A stretch of 64,000 nucleotides of DNA from JAMZMI01 sp039970095 (GCA_039970095.1 JBDVMP010000075.1:1-64000); one strand, 5' to 3'. Numbered from the stretch's first letter, positions 1 to 10,536 are shown. A program made the numbers and translations. Notes: generated from the letters alone by a model not told the origin.

Positions 1-37
1 CTTCCGGATCTTCGTTTTGATCTTTCTTTTTGGCCAT
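1..37 (-). CDS. Start of an unidentified gene, truncated by the window edge
   Basis: An ATG on the minus strand at 35-37 opens a frame that reads MAKKKDQNEDPE and runs off the left edge. It lies 81 bases beyond the stop of the barrel gene at 119-1810 and in the same direction, so it is probably the next gene of that group. Only 12 charged residues are visible, so no function can be given. Confidence 0.45.
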   Translation of the reverse strand, partial: MAKKKDQNEDPE

Positions 38-118
38 TAGATTAGAATTAGTTCGGTTCAAGTTAACAAAAACTTCAAAATTGTAAAACTTGAAGTTTCC
101 CTCTTGCGAATATCATGT

Positions 119-1810
119 TTAAAAACGGAAAATAAAACCAATTTTTGCTGTTGTGCCAAATGAAACATAGTTCATAAAGCGTTCATATTTCTGATTGAGG
201 ATATTATCCGCCTGTCCAAACACTTCCAGGTTTTCTTTAATCTCATAAGAGACATCCATTCCTAAATCAAAGATAGGGTCCTGATTTACGTATTCTTGTT
301 GAGTTCCTGCTGTACTGCTTTGCATAGTTAGTGGGGCTTTTATTCCTCCTACAACAGTTAATCGAGCATTGGCCTCCAAACCTTTTATAAATTCATGCCC
401 TGCATTGATCTCCAATTTTCGAAGTGGCAGAAACCATGCCTCCGGCTGGCTCCCCTCTTTGTAAACATAGTAATTGAGGGTTGAGGAAATGAATGAATTG
501 GCAGAAAGCATATATAACCCCTTGACTGACAATAAGAACTTTCCAAAATTATCATCGTAGCGGACATTAAAACGCGAACTATCATTCGCCGAGTAGTGAT
601 AAAGTGGCTGCCCCTTTATAATATCATACCCCGCAGTAGCTTCAAGGAAGAGTTTTTCGCTGACTCTAAAGTCCAGTCCAGCCTTAACACCCAATTGTCG
701 ATTTGTGTTAATTAATACCAGTGAATCATTCAGGTACTTGTTTTGAGTAAAAAAGTCTGATAAACTATTGGCCTGGAGGTCCCCATCTACAATCAACTTA
801 GCTCCCAACTTTTCGCTTATCGTATATTTGGCCTCTACATCAGGATAAAAGTAAAAGGAAGATGTTGTGTCCGAGCCAAAAACAGCCTTTACCCCCACTT
901 TTAAGTGAAAGTTATCCGCTGAAGTACGATAAGCTGGGTTTATCACCGCCTTGCTACGATTTGACTCGATCGATCCGCTGGTGTATTGAAGGAAAGTGTA
1001 AGCAGCGTTAAAATCAAGTGCAGCATTTTCCGTTAGCGCATAGTTAATGTCGGTATTCAGATCTATTGACTGATCCGTATTGAATCTATCTGCAGATTTG
1101 AATCCCATGGTCGTTCGACTGTAAACAGGCACAAATGTCCATTGCCATTCTGAATTGCCCGAGGAAGCTATAGAACCACCTAAAGTGAGGTCATTGTAAA
1201 GCGAGACAGCCTGAATGTAAGAGTGCTCAGGAGCAGAGACAGCCTGAAATGCCGCAACGTCATATCCATAGTAATAGTAGCCCTCTCTGTGGTACTTGAC
1301 AATAGGCTCAATGGTCACATATCTAGCTACATAACGCCCTGAGATGAACAAATCGTTGGAGGAAAACTGGCTGTCAGTGTTACTTACCGATCCTCTGCCA
1401 AAGCTTTCATGCCTAAAGCCTGCGCCCACATAATTCAAACGCTCCACAAAAGACCCATAAGCCTCAATTAGTGGGGACTTATAATTACCATATCCAACCT
1501 TCACATAATTGTTAAAAATAAGGTTGGTCTTTCCCTTACGGGCAAAAGCCTTCGGCTTAAATGATGGCTTGTAAGCGTCAAAACTAAACTCCGGCTGACC
1601 CACCTCATAGGTTAATGAAACTGTGTCTTCTTCTATTTTTTTAACTTCTGCTTTTTGATGTAACCTACCGGCTTTTGGCAGTGTCAGCGGTTTGTCTTTT
1701 TCGATTATTACTTGAACGTCCTCAATTTCACCTGATGCTGGCTGCTGGGCGAACACTGAAATGGGTATAAAGACGACCAAAGTCCAAATGGATATATACA
1801 ACTTGCTCAT
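119..1810 (-). CDS. Outer-membrane beta-barrel protein, TonB-receptor-like barrel without plug
   Basis: The 563-residue product starts with a clear signal peptide (about residues 1-21, ending in VFAQ). It continues as alternating beta-strand sequence and ends in the aromatic pattern IGFIFRF typical of outer-membrane barrels. The last third (NLEVFGQADNILNQKYERF) resembles the final strands of TonB-dependent receptors, but there is room for neither a plug domain nor a carboxypeptidase-like N-terminal domain. Its start codon overlaps the stop of the upstream TPR gene as ATGA (1807-1810), so the two are translationally coupled. The likely role is an outer-membrane channel or scaffold working with the TPR protein. 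The substrate is unknown. Confidence 0.8.
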   Translation of the reverse strand: MSKLYISIWTLVVFIPISVFAQQPASGEIEDVQVIIEKDKPLTLPKAGRLHQKAEVKKIEEDTVSLTYEVGQPEFSFDAYKPSFKPKAFARKGKTNLIFNNYVKVGYGNYKSPLIEAYGSFVERLNYVGAGFRHESFGRGSVSNTDSQFSSNDLFISGRYVARYVTIEPIVKYHREGYYYYGYDVAAFQAVSAPEHSYIQAVSLYNDLTLGGSIASSGNSEWQWTFVPVYSRTTMGFKSADRFNTDQSIDLNTDINYALTENAALDFNAAYTFLQYTSGSIESNRSKAVINPAYRTSADNFHLKVGVKAVFGSDTTSSFYFYPDVEAKYTISEKLGAKLIVDGDLQANSLSDFFTQNKYLNDSLVLINTNRQLGVKAGLDFRVSEKLFLEATAGYDIIKGQPLYHYSANDSSRFNVRYDDNFGKFLLSVKGLYMLSANSFISSTLNYYVYKEGSQPEAWFLPLRKLEINAGHEFIKGLEANARLTVVGGIKAPLTMQSSTAGTQQEYVNQDPIFDLGMDVSYEIKENLEVFGQADNILNQKYERFMNYVSFGTTAKIGFIFRF

Positions 1811-4800
1811 TTCGTTTCACTTAAAGTATCCACTAAAACTGAATCCTGAACCAGGACTGACTTTTCTGCTTCGGCAAGCTCATCCAATTTTTGTTCAGCC
1901 TGAGCTACTACCACGGGATCTGGAGAATTGTCAATAATAGATTGCAAAGTAGCCCTGGCCTGAAGCAACTCATCGAGCGCGATATAATTATCTGCTATGA
2001 GTAAAAATGACTTGCCTATCCAAAAAGCGTAAGAGCCATAATTTCTGTTGAGATCAAAAAGCGTCTCAAGAGATCTTTTATAAGCACCCTGCTTGTGAAA
2101 AGATAGTGCAAGGTAATATTTGGCTTCAGCACCGCGAATGTCAGTCGGGCCATTGATGACTTTGACAAACTCGTCCATGGCCTGAGCATATTCATTTTTG
2201 TTCAGAAATGACTTTCCTTTTATCAACCATACGGCCTCTTCCACTCCCACAGGCTTCCAATCCTCCTGAAGGATTAAATCAGCGTACCACAAGGTGCTAT
2301 CCTCTGCGCCTGCACCGAAATGACTATTCATAAGTCCCTCTCTGGCAATAAATTGTTCCTTTCTATTTGATGCTAAGCCTAAAAGCAAATGGTAGTTTTT
2401 TAGCGCCCCGTCATACTGTGTCAAGGCCAATAGTGACTTGCCACGCTTATCCAGAGACCTGGTTCGGTAAGACTTATTTTCGGCAGTAATTAAAAGTGAG
2501 AACTCTGATGCCGCAGCAGACCAATTGCCAAGCCTGTAGTAGCTATCTGCAATGAAATACTGCACATCCAGAAGAAAGCTACTCCCCGGATATTTGGTTT
2601 TGAAGGCTCTAAAATCATCAATAGCCTTCTGATAGTTTTGACTATAATATTGATTCTTTGCCGCCTCGAATGCTACAACTTCCAAACTAGAATTGTCAGG
2701 ATTGGCCTCCTGAAAGGCATCCATGTAATCTTCAAAGCCATCAACTTTTACACCTCGACCTATCAGCTCCTGTAGTCCCAGCAGTGCTGCATTGGCCACT
2801 TCGTGACTAATGTAGCGCTGAAGTATAAATTCATAATCGTTTTTGGCCTCCTCATTCTGATTCAGGTTATAAAAACTCAAGGCACGTTTTGCATAGCTAT
2901 ACGGCACGAGTGCGCTTTCAGGGTATTCCTGAATCAAGTGAGTAAATTGCAGTGAGGCATTTTCAAACGCCCCATCGGCAATGTAGGACTCTCCTATCTG
3001 ATAAACTGAATTGTCTTTAAAATCTGACTTTGCACCATTATTAATAACCTTAAGGTAAGCTTCGCGAGCGGCTTCTCGTCTATCGTTGAGCGAGTGAATG
3101 TTACCTATTTGGTATTGTAAATAATCAAAGGGTATCTGAGAGTCTAGCAGCTGCCTGTATAAGCTAAGAGCTTTGTTATATTTTTTTTGAACGAAGTAAC
3201 AATCAGCCAACCTAACCTGGGCATCTTGATAGTATTTGTCTGCTTTATCTGCCCTGCTTATATAATTGTTGAAATGAACCTCGGCATTCGAATAACTCTT
3301 TTGGTTATAATCCAGATAGGCCAAACCATATGACGAGAGCGTATACCACGGTGTACTTGAGGATATCCTCTGGCAGTCATTATAGGCTTTTCTTGCCATG
3401 TCAGGTTTATTGGTAATGGAATAAGACTCTCCCAAGTAGTAAAATGCTTCTGAGGTCATTCCTGGCTTTATCTTATAAACCAAAGACCGGTGGAAATAGT
3501 CGATGGCCTGGGCGAACTGAGAGTCGTTGAATAGCTGCTGTGCGCGCTGAAAGCAGATGGTCTGGTAGGCCTCCTTAATTACTGCGGTTTTTACTGAAGA
3601 CTCCTCTATATGCGATATGGCCTGATCATAATCTGAAGTCTTCAAGTACGATTTGGTGAGTAGCTCAGCTGATTCGGTAGCAAACTCACTGTTTGGATAA
3701 GCTTCGTTAAACTGTCCTAAATACTGAATAGCATCACCATACTGCCCTGATGAGTAGTTGACCTTTCCCACCAGAAAAAGAGCTTCTTCTCTTATGGACT
3801 CATCTTCACCTTCGGATGCAGCAGTCTTAAAAGCACTTAGCGCATAGCTATAATTTCGCCTTTTCAAATAGAGCTTACCTAAATAAAAACTGCTATTCTG
3901 ACCAAGTTGATCACTGTCAAGTGCTGCCAATTTGAAATTGTCGATGGCTCCCTGATCATTGCCGGTTTTGAAATAACTGTAGCCCAGCTTATAATAGCCG
4001 TCACTATCCATTTTTTTTCGAGAGAAATCCAAATGCCGCTGAAAATGAGTGCCTGCAGCGCGATATTCCTTTTTGGCAAAATACGTTTCACCTAGTAGTC
4101 GGTGTAGCGTTCTGTTGGTTTGAGTCGGACTATCAGTAAGCTTATTTGCAGCATAGGCGATCAACTCGTTATAATTATTTGTTTGAAAGTATATATTGGC
4201 AATGAGCTCGGTAATGAGCGTACCATAAGTGCCATCTGCATTATCCGCATCTATCAAAACCTCCAATGCTTCATCATACCGGTCGTTGTTTGTGTGGATG
4301 AGGCCGGAGTAATAAACAGAAGGCTGCACGTACTTATCTTCATAGAAAATCACTTGCTTGAAGTCACTCAGGGCCTGCTCATTATCCTCTTTGATCATTG
4401 CACTGTAGCCTCGCTTAAACAAAAACTCGATGGAAGATTCAATGTCAAGATGGTCTTCTGATACCTTTTCGAAATACGTAAGGACTTTAGAGTAATCCTT
4501 TTTTTCAAAAGCATAAAGGCCCAGCTCAAAATAAGCTATAGAAGAAAGTGGATGGGTTGGATTGGATCTGGCAAATGCCTCCATGCTCTCCACACCTCGG
4601 GTGTCACCGCTTTCCACCTGATTGATGGCTTTGTAAAAATCCGCCTCGGTAAGGTAATTCTTTTGACCTGACGCTTTCAGGTACTGATTGAGATATTCAG
4701 ATGAAGCCTTGAAGGCTTTTTCGTTGTGCAGTTTTACCCCCTTAAAATATAGGTTCTCAGGGTATTGATGCCTGATGCTCTCCTGACTAAAAGTGTTGAG

Positions 4801-4842
4801 AAAAGAAAAAACACAAAAAACGTAAGCCAATATTCTATACAT
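1807..4842 (-). CDS. Long tetratricopeptide-repeat (TPR) secreted protein
   Basis: The 1011-residue product consists almost entirely of TPR-type helical pairs, with motifs such as AYFELGLYAFEKKDYSKVLTYF, FYLGKLYLKRRNYSYALSAF and AFYYLGESYSITNKPDMARKAY spread from about residue 30 to 990. I placed the start at 4842 rather than at 4902. The sequence from there, MYRILAYVFCVFSFLNTFSQ, is a good signal peptide, whereas the longer form would overlap holA and bury the signal. The product is probably periplasmic or bound to the inner face of the outer membrane, as a scaffold. It lies 56 bases after holA and is coupled by ATGA overlap to the barrel gene. No enzyme domain is visible. Confidence 0.85.
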   Translation of the reverse strand: MYRILAYVFCVFSFLNTFSQESIRHQYPENLYFKGVKLHNEKAFKASSEYLNQYLKASGQKNYLTEADFYKAINQVESGDTRGVESMEAFARSNPTHPLSSIAYFELGLYAFEKKDYSKVLTYFEKVSEDHLDIESSIEFLFKRGYSAMIKEDNEQALSDFKQVIFYEDKYVQPSVYYSGLIHTNNDRYDEALEVLIDADNADGTYGTLITELIANIYFQTNNYNELIAYAANKLTDSPTQTNRTLHRLLGETYFAKKEYRAAGTHFQRHLDFSRKKMDSDGYYKLGYSYFKTGNDQGAIDNFKLAALDSDQLGQNSSFYLGKLYLKRRNYSYALSAFKTAASEGEDESIREEALFLVGKVNYSSGQYGDAIQYLGQFNEAYPNSEFATESAELLTKSYLKTSDYDQAISHIEESSVKTAVIKEAYQTICFQRAQQLFNDSQFAQAIDYFHRSLVYKIKPGMTSEAFYYLGESYSITNKPDMARKAYNDCQRISSSTPWYTLSSYGLAYLDYNQKSYSNAEVHFNNYISRADKADKYYQDAQVRLADCYFVQKKYNKALSLYRQLLDSQIPFDYLQYQIGNIHSLNDRREAAREAYLKVINNGAKSDFKDNSVYQIGESYIADGAFENASLQFTHLIQEYPESALVPYSYAKRALSFYNLNQNEEAKNDYEFILQRYISHEVANAALLGLQELIGRGVKVDGFEDYMDAFQEANPDNSSLEVVAFEAAKNQYYSQNYQKAIDDFRAFKTKYPGSSFLLDVQYFIADSYYRLGNWSAAASEFSLLITAENKSYRTRSLDKRGKSLLALTQYDGALKNYHLLLGLASNRKEQFIAREGLMNSHFGAGAEDSTLWYADLILQEDWKPVGVEEAVWLIKGKSFLNKNEYAQAMDEFVKVINGPTDIRGAEAKYYLALSFHKQGAYKRSLETLFDLNRNYGSYAFWIGKSFLLIADNYIALDELLQARATLQSIIDNSPDPVVVAQAEQKLDELAEAEKSVLVQDSVLVDTLSETK

Positions 4843-4898
4843 ACACTTCACTGACACTGTAACATTTTTGGATGAACGATGAAAAGCAGAGAAAGATA

Positions 4899-5918
4899 TC
4901 AATGCAACAGGTTAAAAATCAATTCTGTTAAAATATCGCCTTCTTTCATTGGTGCTGAGCCTATTCCTTTAGATTGAAGGTCTGCCTTGCTGATGTGTTG
5001 AATATTTTTAACCACAGCCGGTAATGGGTAATTTCTGGCTGCCTGAAGGTATTCAGAAGCAAAAAAAGGATTTACGCCGATGAGTCGGGCAGCTTCATTT
5101 TTATCTCTGGCTCCATTCTGATGTAGGATCATCAGTTTGGTAAAATAGATGTACAGATTGGAAATGATCAGCACCAGTGGATTGGCCGATGGATTGGCCG
5201 CAAAAAACCTAATTATCTTATACGCTTTGACTTCATTGCGAATCGACAGGGCTTTTTGCAATTCGAAAACATTATAATCCTTGCTGATTCCTACATATTT
5301 CTGAACGGCCAAATCATCTATCTGCTGACCTTCCTTCACATTTAGCTTGAGTTTTTCCAACTCGTTGGCCAATCGCTGAAGGTTGTTGCCAATGTTTTCG
5401 CACAAGATCATGACCGCCTTGTCCGTAAGTTTAGCTCCTATGGCCTCAGCGTATGACCTGACCCAACCTGGAATCTGATTATCATATAGCTTCTTCGAAT
5501 CAAGAAAAACGGTGCTTTTAGCCAGCGCTTTAGCCACTTTGGTACGCTTATCCAGGCTTTTGTACTTATGCCCAAAAACAAGTACCGTTGACGGAAGCGG
5601 GTTTTCCAGATAAGAGATTAGCAAGTTTTGGGCGTCTTCCTTTTTCCAGTCTTTGATATCCTGCGCCTCTTTGATGATCACCACCTGACGCTCACCCATC
5701 ATTGGGTACTTACGTGCCACATTCAGCACATCTGTAAAGTTGATCTCCTTGCCGTAAAGTACGTATTGATTGAAGCTTTTCTGCGAATCATCAAGTGCTT
5801 TGACCTCTATATGCTCGATGATATTATCAATAAAAAATGGTTCATCGCCCTGTAGAAAATACACTGGGGCGTAAACTTCTTTCTGGAGGTCTTTGATGAT
5901 CTGATTATAATCTGCCAC
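4899..5918 (-). CDS. holA: DNA polymerase III subunit delta
   Basis: The 339-residue protein matches HolA, the clamp-loader subunit that opens the sliding clamp. The N-terminal part has the family pattern VYFLQGDEPFFID (about residues 18-30), followed by RQVVIIKEAQ and STVLVFGHKYKSLDKR. The AAA+-like lid and collar region carries LCENIGNNLQRLANELEKL (about 168-186) and the C-terminal helical domain follows. The length is normal for the family. It is the first gene of a minus-strand group with the TPR and barrel genes. That neighbourhood is probably positional only, since the functions are unrelated. Confidence 0.93.
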   Translation of the reverse strand: MADYNQIIKDLQKEVYAPVYFLQGDEPFFIDNIIEHIEVKALDDSQKSFNQYVLYGKEINFTDVLNVARKYPMMGERQVVIIKEAQDIKDWKKEDAQNLLISYLENPLPSTVLVFGHKYKSLDKRTKVAKALAKSTVFLDSKKLYDNQIPGWVRSYAEAIGAKLTDKAVMILCENIGNNLQRLANELEKLKLNVKEGQQIDDLAVQKYVGISKDYNVFELQKALSIRNEVKAYKIIRFFAANPSANPLVLIISNLYIYFTKLMILHQNGARDKNEAARLIGVNPFFASEYLQAARNYPLPAVVKNIQHISKADLQSKGIGSAPMKEGDILTELIFNLLH

Positions 5919-6142
5919 AAAGCGAAATTACACAACTCGCAAATCTATTGGGCCTAAACGCCAGATCATTCGAGAAATTTTATTGTCGTTACTGATGAAA
6001 GGCTGTATTGATGACCAAAAATCACGGAGATCAATTACTGCCTAATGCTCACATCCTTTATTGATAAGGATAATTTATTGTTTAAGTCTATACGAATAGA
6101 ACAAAAACACTTCATGTCTCAGTAAATGGAGAGCGGGTTTGG

Positions 6143-6622
6143 TCAGAAAATTTCTTCATTTTTTCTCCTGTAGTTTTCAGAAGATTTGAAGTTGCGATAG
6201 CCTTTGAAATTGATTTGTCTGTAGCTCTTTTCATCAAGATCAATAAGAAACCGATGCTCATCAGTTTTGAAGGTTTTTTTTAGGGCATGAGAACCATATT
6301 CTAGTCGTTCAATTAGCGTGTCGCCCTTGATCTCATAGCTTCCGAAACCATACCACTCACTTTCTCCATTGGGAACCTGCCTGCTCCACATCACATGGCC
6401 ATCAATGAAAATTTTATGCTGAACATAACCCTCGGCTAATGGTGCAGAACTTACAATCACATCGTCTTCGTAAAAATCAAAGTCCACAAGTTCCCATATT
6501 CCTTCGATAGATAATTTGCCTGAGTCTAAAGAGTCTAATACGGATGATGACTTCCAGCTGGAGTCCTGTGAGTGGGAGACAAATGATGTAACAAGTAAAG
6601 CTGCAATGATGAAAATTCGCAT
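6143..6622 (-). CDS. Small secreted protein, possible lipocalin-like fold
   Basis: This 159-residue product has a signal peptide (MRIFIIAALLVTSFVSHSQ). The mature part is predicted beta-rich, with a GIWEL motif near residue 41 that resembles the GxW start of lipocalin-like domains, followed by strands such as YGFGSYEIKGDTLIERLEYG. I do not recognise a named family. It stands alone, between holA and the divergent tyrS, with about 220 bases free on either side. The lipocalin assignment is a guess from strand pattern and the GxW motif. Confidence 0.7.
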   Translation of the reverse strand: MRIFIIAALLVTSFVSHSQDSSWKSSSVLDSLDSGKLSIEGIWELVDFDFYEDDVIVSSAPLAEGYVQHKIFIDGHVMWSRQVPNGESEWYGFGSYEIKGDTLIERLEYGSHALKKTFKTDEHRFLIDLDEKSYRQINFKGYRNFKSSENYRRKNEEIF

Positions 6623-6839
6623 AAGTGATATTTAATAATTCCAGATACAAGGTTAACCGATGAATCTTGCCTTTTGAATCGTTAATCTGTCACTGTAGCT
6701 GGATTGACGGCAGGATTACGTTTTTACTCGTTCAAAGCATGTATTGATTATTGATATATAGAATGAAAAATACGGCCTGCCCTCAATCACATACTTTGGA
6801 TTATTATCAGACAGATAGAGAAAAAAACAAAAGCCCTTC

Positions 6840-6847
6840 TATTTTTG
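6840..6847 (+). promoter_or_regulatory. Candidate -7 box for tyrS
   Basis: TATTTTTG matches the Bacteroidota TAnnTTTG consensus exactly and lies 21 bases before the tyrS ATG. No TTG box is visible at the usual distance upstream, so this is a moderate call. Confidence 0.4.
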
Positions 6848-6868
6848 CGGCTGTAAAACCTAAGATTA

Positions 6869-8167
6869 ATGAAAGACTTTGTTGCTGAGCTGAAATGGAG
6901 AGGGATGATTCAAGATATCATGCCGGATACAGACGAACACTTAATGGAAGGCATGAGGGCGGCTTATGTGGGCATAGACCCTACGGCGGATTCGCTTCAT
7001 ATTGGCCACCTGGTCGGTGTTATGATGCTCAAGCATTTTCAGGAGTGTGGACATAAGCCCTATGCCCTTATCGGCGGAGCAACTGGAATGATAGGTGACC
7101 CATCTGGCAAATCGGCAGAAAGAAACCTACTGGATGAGCCTACTCTGCGTCACAATCAGGACTCGATCAAATCTCAACTTTCGCGTTTTCTTGATTTTGA
7201 CTCTGATGCTGCCAATGCAGCACAGCTCGTCAATAACTATGACTGGATGAAGGAGTTTTCCTTTCTTGATTTCATTCGGGATGTGGGTAAACATATCACC
7301 GTCAATTATATGATGGCAAAAGACTCTGTAAAAAAGCGGCTATCAGCTGAATCTTCCGATGGAATGAGTTTTACCGAGTTTACCTACCAACTAGTGCAAG
7401 GCTATGACTTTTTGCATTTGTATAGAGAAGGCAACTGCACTCTCCAAATGGGCGGAAGCGATCAATGGGGAAATATCACTACTGGCACGGAACTCATCAG
7501 AAGAATTGGTGGAGGAAAAGCCTATGCCCTCACCTGTCCACTGATAACCAAAGCTGATGGGACCAAGTTTGGCAAAACAGAGGGAGGAAACATTTGGCTT
7601 GATGCCGAAAGAACCTCTCCTTATCAGTTTTACCAATACTGGCTCAACACCTCAGATGTAGATGCAGAAAAGTACATCAAGATCTTTACGTTTATCGGTC
7701 AGGAAGAAATAGAAAAACTCATAGCCGAACATCAGGAAGCTCCTCATATGAGAACCCTTCAAAAGCGACTGGCTGAGGAAATTACCACCATGGTTCACTC
7801 TTCTGATGACCTGATCAAAGCGCAGAAAGCTTCGGCTATTCTGTTTGGTAAGTCCACTACTGAAGATTTGGCTGATTTGGACGAACGTACTTTGTTGCAG
7901 GTTTTTGAAGGTGTGCCACAAACAGAAATCAGCAAGGGACAATTAGATGGTACAGAAAACGTAACGGATTTGCTGAGTGAGGTTACCAATGGAATCGTAT
8001 TCCCTTCTAAGGGTGAGGCGCGCCGAATGATCAAAGGCGGTGGGGTTAGCATCAATAAGGTGAAGCTAAACTCTGAAAATGATCCAGTCAATTTTGATTT
8101 GCTGCAAGACAAGTACCTTTTGGCACAAAAAGGCAAAAAGAATTACTATCTGATCAAAGTGGTTTAA
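6869..8167 (+). CDS. tyrS: Tyrosyl-tRNA synthetase
   Basis: The 432-residue class I synthetase charges tRNA-Tyr with tyrosine. The HIGH signature is at residues 44-47 and the KMSKS-equivalent KFGKT at 233-237. The tyrosine-binding segment includes YQLVQGYDFLHLY and QMGGSDQWGNI. The C-terminal S4-type RNA-binding region starts near residue 365 (FPSKGEARRMIKGGGVSINKVKL). Length and order are those of the bacterial TyrS type. It is transcribed alone and converges on the DUF4230 operon. Confidence 0.97.
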   Translation: MKDFVAELKWRGMIQDIMPDTDEHLMEGMRAAYVGIDPTADSLHIGHLVGVMMLKHFQECGHKPYALIGGATGMIGDPSGKSAERNLLDEPTLRHNQDSIKSQLSRFLDFDSDAANAAQLVNNYDWMKEFSFLDFIRDVGKHITVNYMMAKDSVKKRLSAESSDGMSFTEFTYQLVQGYDFLHLYREGNCTLQMGGSDQWGNITTGTELIRRIGGGKAYALTCPLITKADGTKFGKTEGGNIWLDAERTSPYQFYQYWLNTSDVDAEKYIKIFTFIGQEEIEKLIAEHQEAPHMRTLQKRLAEEITTMVHSSDDLIKAQKASAILFGKSTTEDLADLDERTLLQVFEGVPQTEISKGQLDGTENVTDLLSEVTNGIVFPSKGEARRMIKGGGVSINKVKLNSENDPVNFDLLQDKYLLAQKGKKNYYLIKVV

Positions 8168-8220
8168 AGCTGAACGGGCGTCTCTACCAGGCTTCTGGGC
8201 GATGGCATAGTAAGCTTATA

Positions 8221-10536
8221 TTACGGAATAGGCTGGTCTTCAGGTGGAAAAAGTAACTGCTGAAATGTGGCGGTATGGGTGCTGGTATTGGTCTCAAAAC
8301 CTCCATCTAGCTCCACTACTTTCGCATTGACTACCAAGGCATTGGCTGTTTCATTAAAATCGCTGATGCGTCCTTTGGTCATGTGAGTTTGGATTTGTTT
8401 AGATACGTAATTTGCACGTTGTTCTTCACGTTCATCGGACTGCCAAAACCATGTGTCAAACTTCTTCTTATCGGCTTTCTTTTTGAATTTTTTAATGAGC
8501 CCTTTGGGCGGATAATACCATATGGTGTCTATCAGCTGAACGCCGAGGCTATCAAACTTGTATTGCTGGATTAGCTCCGCATCTGATTCTATCAACAGCT
8601 TCATGGTATTAAGCTGTTGGAATTCCTCTTGACTAAGGGTGTCATTTTGTACATATTCAAAAAGGTTTGAATATCTGTTTACGCTCAGGGTATCTCCAAA
8701 AACCGCAACTCGTCCATTAAGCTGCGCGCGCTCCACCAAATCCGTAACAACCTCAGGGCTGGTTTCATAACTTTTCAATATTAGATCGTTCATGGAAGAA
8801 GCTTCGTAAATATCCAACACCGCGTCGATACGCTTAGAAAGCTGGTAAATGTTACCCTGAAAAGGCTGAAAGTACTCTTCCAAAGAAGGCAGGTAATTAA
8901 CCTCACTGGTGTTTTTCTCATTCTCGTTGTTTTGATCCTTAACTATGTAGGTAACATCTCCTTTCACTACTTGTTTGGCTCCTTTTCGGAGAATAGCTGC
9001 CAGGTTTTCAAACGACCCAAGTTTGCGGTTGAGCATAAACTTATGTACCAGAAGAGCCTGAGCCATCCTTTTCTTGCCTTGGTATGCCACATAGGAGTCG
9101 GCCTCAGATTTAATCTTGTACCAGCTGAACTCTTTGTTGTATGTCTCCTTTATTTGGTTTTGAATCTTCAGGAAATCTTCCCCTTCGGGAAAGAACCAAA
9201 TAGAGTCCAGCAGATCCACTTTAGCAAAAATTGAATCTGCGTATACATCTACCTTGTTTAACCTTTCTATCCCTTCTATTATTCGATTTTTTTCATTCTT
9301 GAGCCAATTGAGCTCTGCAGGTGTGAGAGCATCGTCATCAAGGAAGCTCAGCTTGCTGCTGTATCGATCAATTGGATACAACTCTCCTCCTACTTTGATT
9401 CGCCTTTCGGACAAACTATTCCTCATGGACATGGTGGCCGCACTGTCTATGACATACTCTTTTATCAGTAAAGAATCTATACTCTGCATAGAGAGCGGAG
9501 TGATTTGTTCGGAGAGAATTGATTCTCCGAAGTACGCGAAAAAATCTTCATGGATTATCACCTGATCTATACCACCGGGGATAAGCAATGAAAAGAAGCT
9601 CCTAAGGTTGTCTTCAGCGTTGGATTTGGCTCTTTCGAGAATTCCCGCATTGATTGCATTCTGCTGCAGTTTTTCCAGGCTCCTTTGTTTTACCATCAGC
9701 ATGTATTTGGGTTTATCGGCCTTTCTGGTCATCACTACCACTTCAAACCCTTTTTCTTTTCCGGGGATAAACCAGGGATTTATGTGACTCACTAGTATTT
9801 CGGGTTTAATACCTATGAGGTGAATGGTGCTGGCGTTTTGGTCGTATTGAAAATTTTCTTCGTTGAATTGACCAAAATCAATCCCCGCCTTCACTGATCC
9901 TCTTCCCAAAACTACAATTTGCTTTTTCTTAAAGCTCTTATCGGCAGTCTTGACCTGCATAAAATCCTTCTTCTTTTGAACGAACCGACTCTTCGCTTGT
10001 GAGATTAGAGTAAACTTATTGGTGAGTTTGGTTTCAGAATCCATTTCGTACAAATCTCTGATTAGGTTTTGTTCGCTTTTATTCTTGCCAGAATAATACT
10101 TCCAGATGGCCGCTGAGATATAGTTTTGATAATATGGATTGTCTATGAGGTAGCCGTACAGCTTATTATACACCTTGTAAAGATTTCTTGTCTTCCGTGT
10201 TTTCAGGTTAAGTTCATCTTTCCTATCACGCAGATCCCTGATGGCTTCTTGAAACATAGAGTCAAGATTCTCAAACTCCGCTTCATCGTCTTCAATTTCC
10301 TGTGTCCATTTATCTATTCTGGATTCCTGCAGTGAGGTGAGTACTTCTCCATAATACTCGGCCGTAATCAATTTACCAATCTCTTTGATTGATCGCACAC
10401 TGATAGGTGTGTCTTCCAATGTTAGTTTTCGGGGCGAAAGCAACCCGAAAGGGTCAAAAAAGGCAAATAGAATGACCGCTCCCGCCACTATAGCGATTTG
10501 AACCAAAAGACTGATATGTGACCAAAATTTTAGCAT
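8221..10536 (-). CDS. Large membrane-anchored protein with a DUF4230-like domain
   Basis: The 771-residue product has one N-terminal membrane helix (about residues 10-30) and then a long soluble part, predicted to be outside the cytoplasm. Around residues 205-340 it carries a DUF4230-like stretch: VVLGRGSVKAGIDFGQF, then an IHLIGIKPEILVSHINPWFIP strand, then a helix and a GGIDQVIIH end. The same pattern occurs in the upstream 202-residue gene. The remaining 430 residues are helical and charged, and I do not recognise them. The gene follows its neighbour directly (stop at 10537, start at 10536) as the last gene of a five-gene operon with a peptidoglycan amidase. The function is unknown. Confidence 0.8.
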   Translation of the reverse strand: MLKFWSHISLLVQIAIVAGAVILFAFFDPFGLLSPRKLTLEDTPISVRSIKEIGKLITAEYYGEVLTSLQESRIDKWTQEIEDDEAEFENLDSMFQEAIRDLRDRKDELNLKTRKTRNLYKVYNKLYGYLIDNPYYQNYISAAIWKYYSGKNKSEQNLIRDLYEMDSETKLTNKFTLISQAKSRFVQKKKDFMQVKTADKSFKKKQIVVLGRGSVKAGIDFGQFNEENFQYDQNASTIHLIGIKPEILVSHINPWFIPGKEKGFEVVVMTRKADKPKYMLMVKQRSLEKLQQNAINAGILERAKSNAEDNLRSFFSLLIPGGIDQVIIHEDFFAYFGESILSEQITPLSMQSIDSLLIKEYVIDSAATMSMRNSLSERRIKVGGELYPIDRYSSKLSFLDDDALTPAELNWLKNEKNRIIEGIERLNKVDVYADSIFAKVDLLDSIWFFPEGEDFLKIQNQIKETYNKEFSWYKIKSEADSYVAYQGKKRMAQALLVHKFMLNRKLGSFENLAAILRKGAKQVVKGDVTYIVKDQNNENEKNTSEVNYLPSLEEYFQPFQGNIYQLSKRIDAVLDIYEASSMNDLILKSYETSPEVVTDLVERAQLNGRVAVFGDTLSVNRYSNLFEYVQNDTLSQEEFQQLNTMKLLIESDAELIQQYKFDSLGVQLIDTIWYYPPKGLIKKFKKKADKKKFDTWFWQSDEREEQRANYVSKQIQTHMTKGRISDFNETANALVVNAKVVELDGGFETNTSTHTATFQQLLFPPEDQPIP

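Noticed and set aside
4120..4461. 113-codon plus-strand frame
   Set aside because: It lies wholly inside the TPR gene on the other strand, which has clear repeat motifs; no signal or family in the plus-strand frame.
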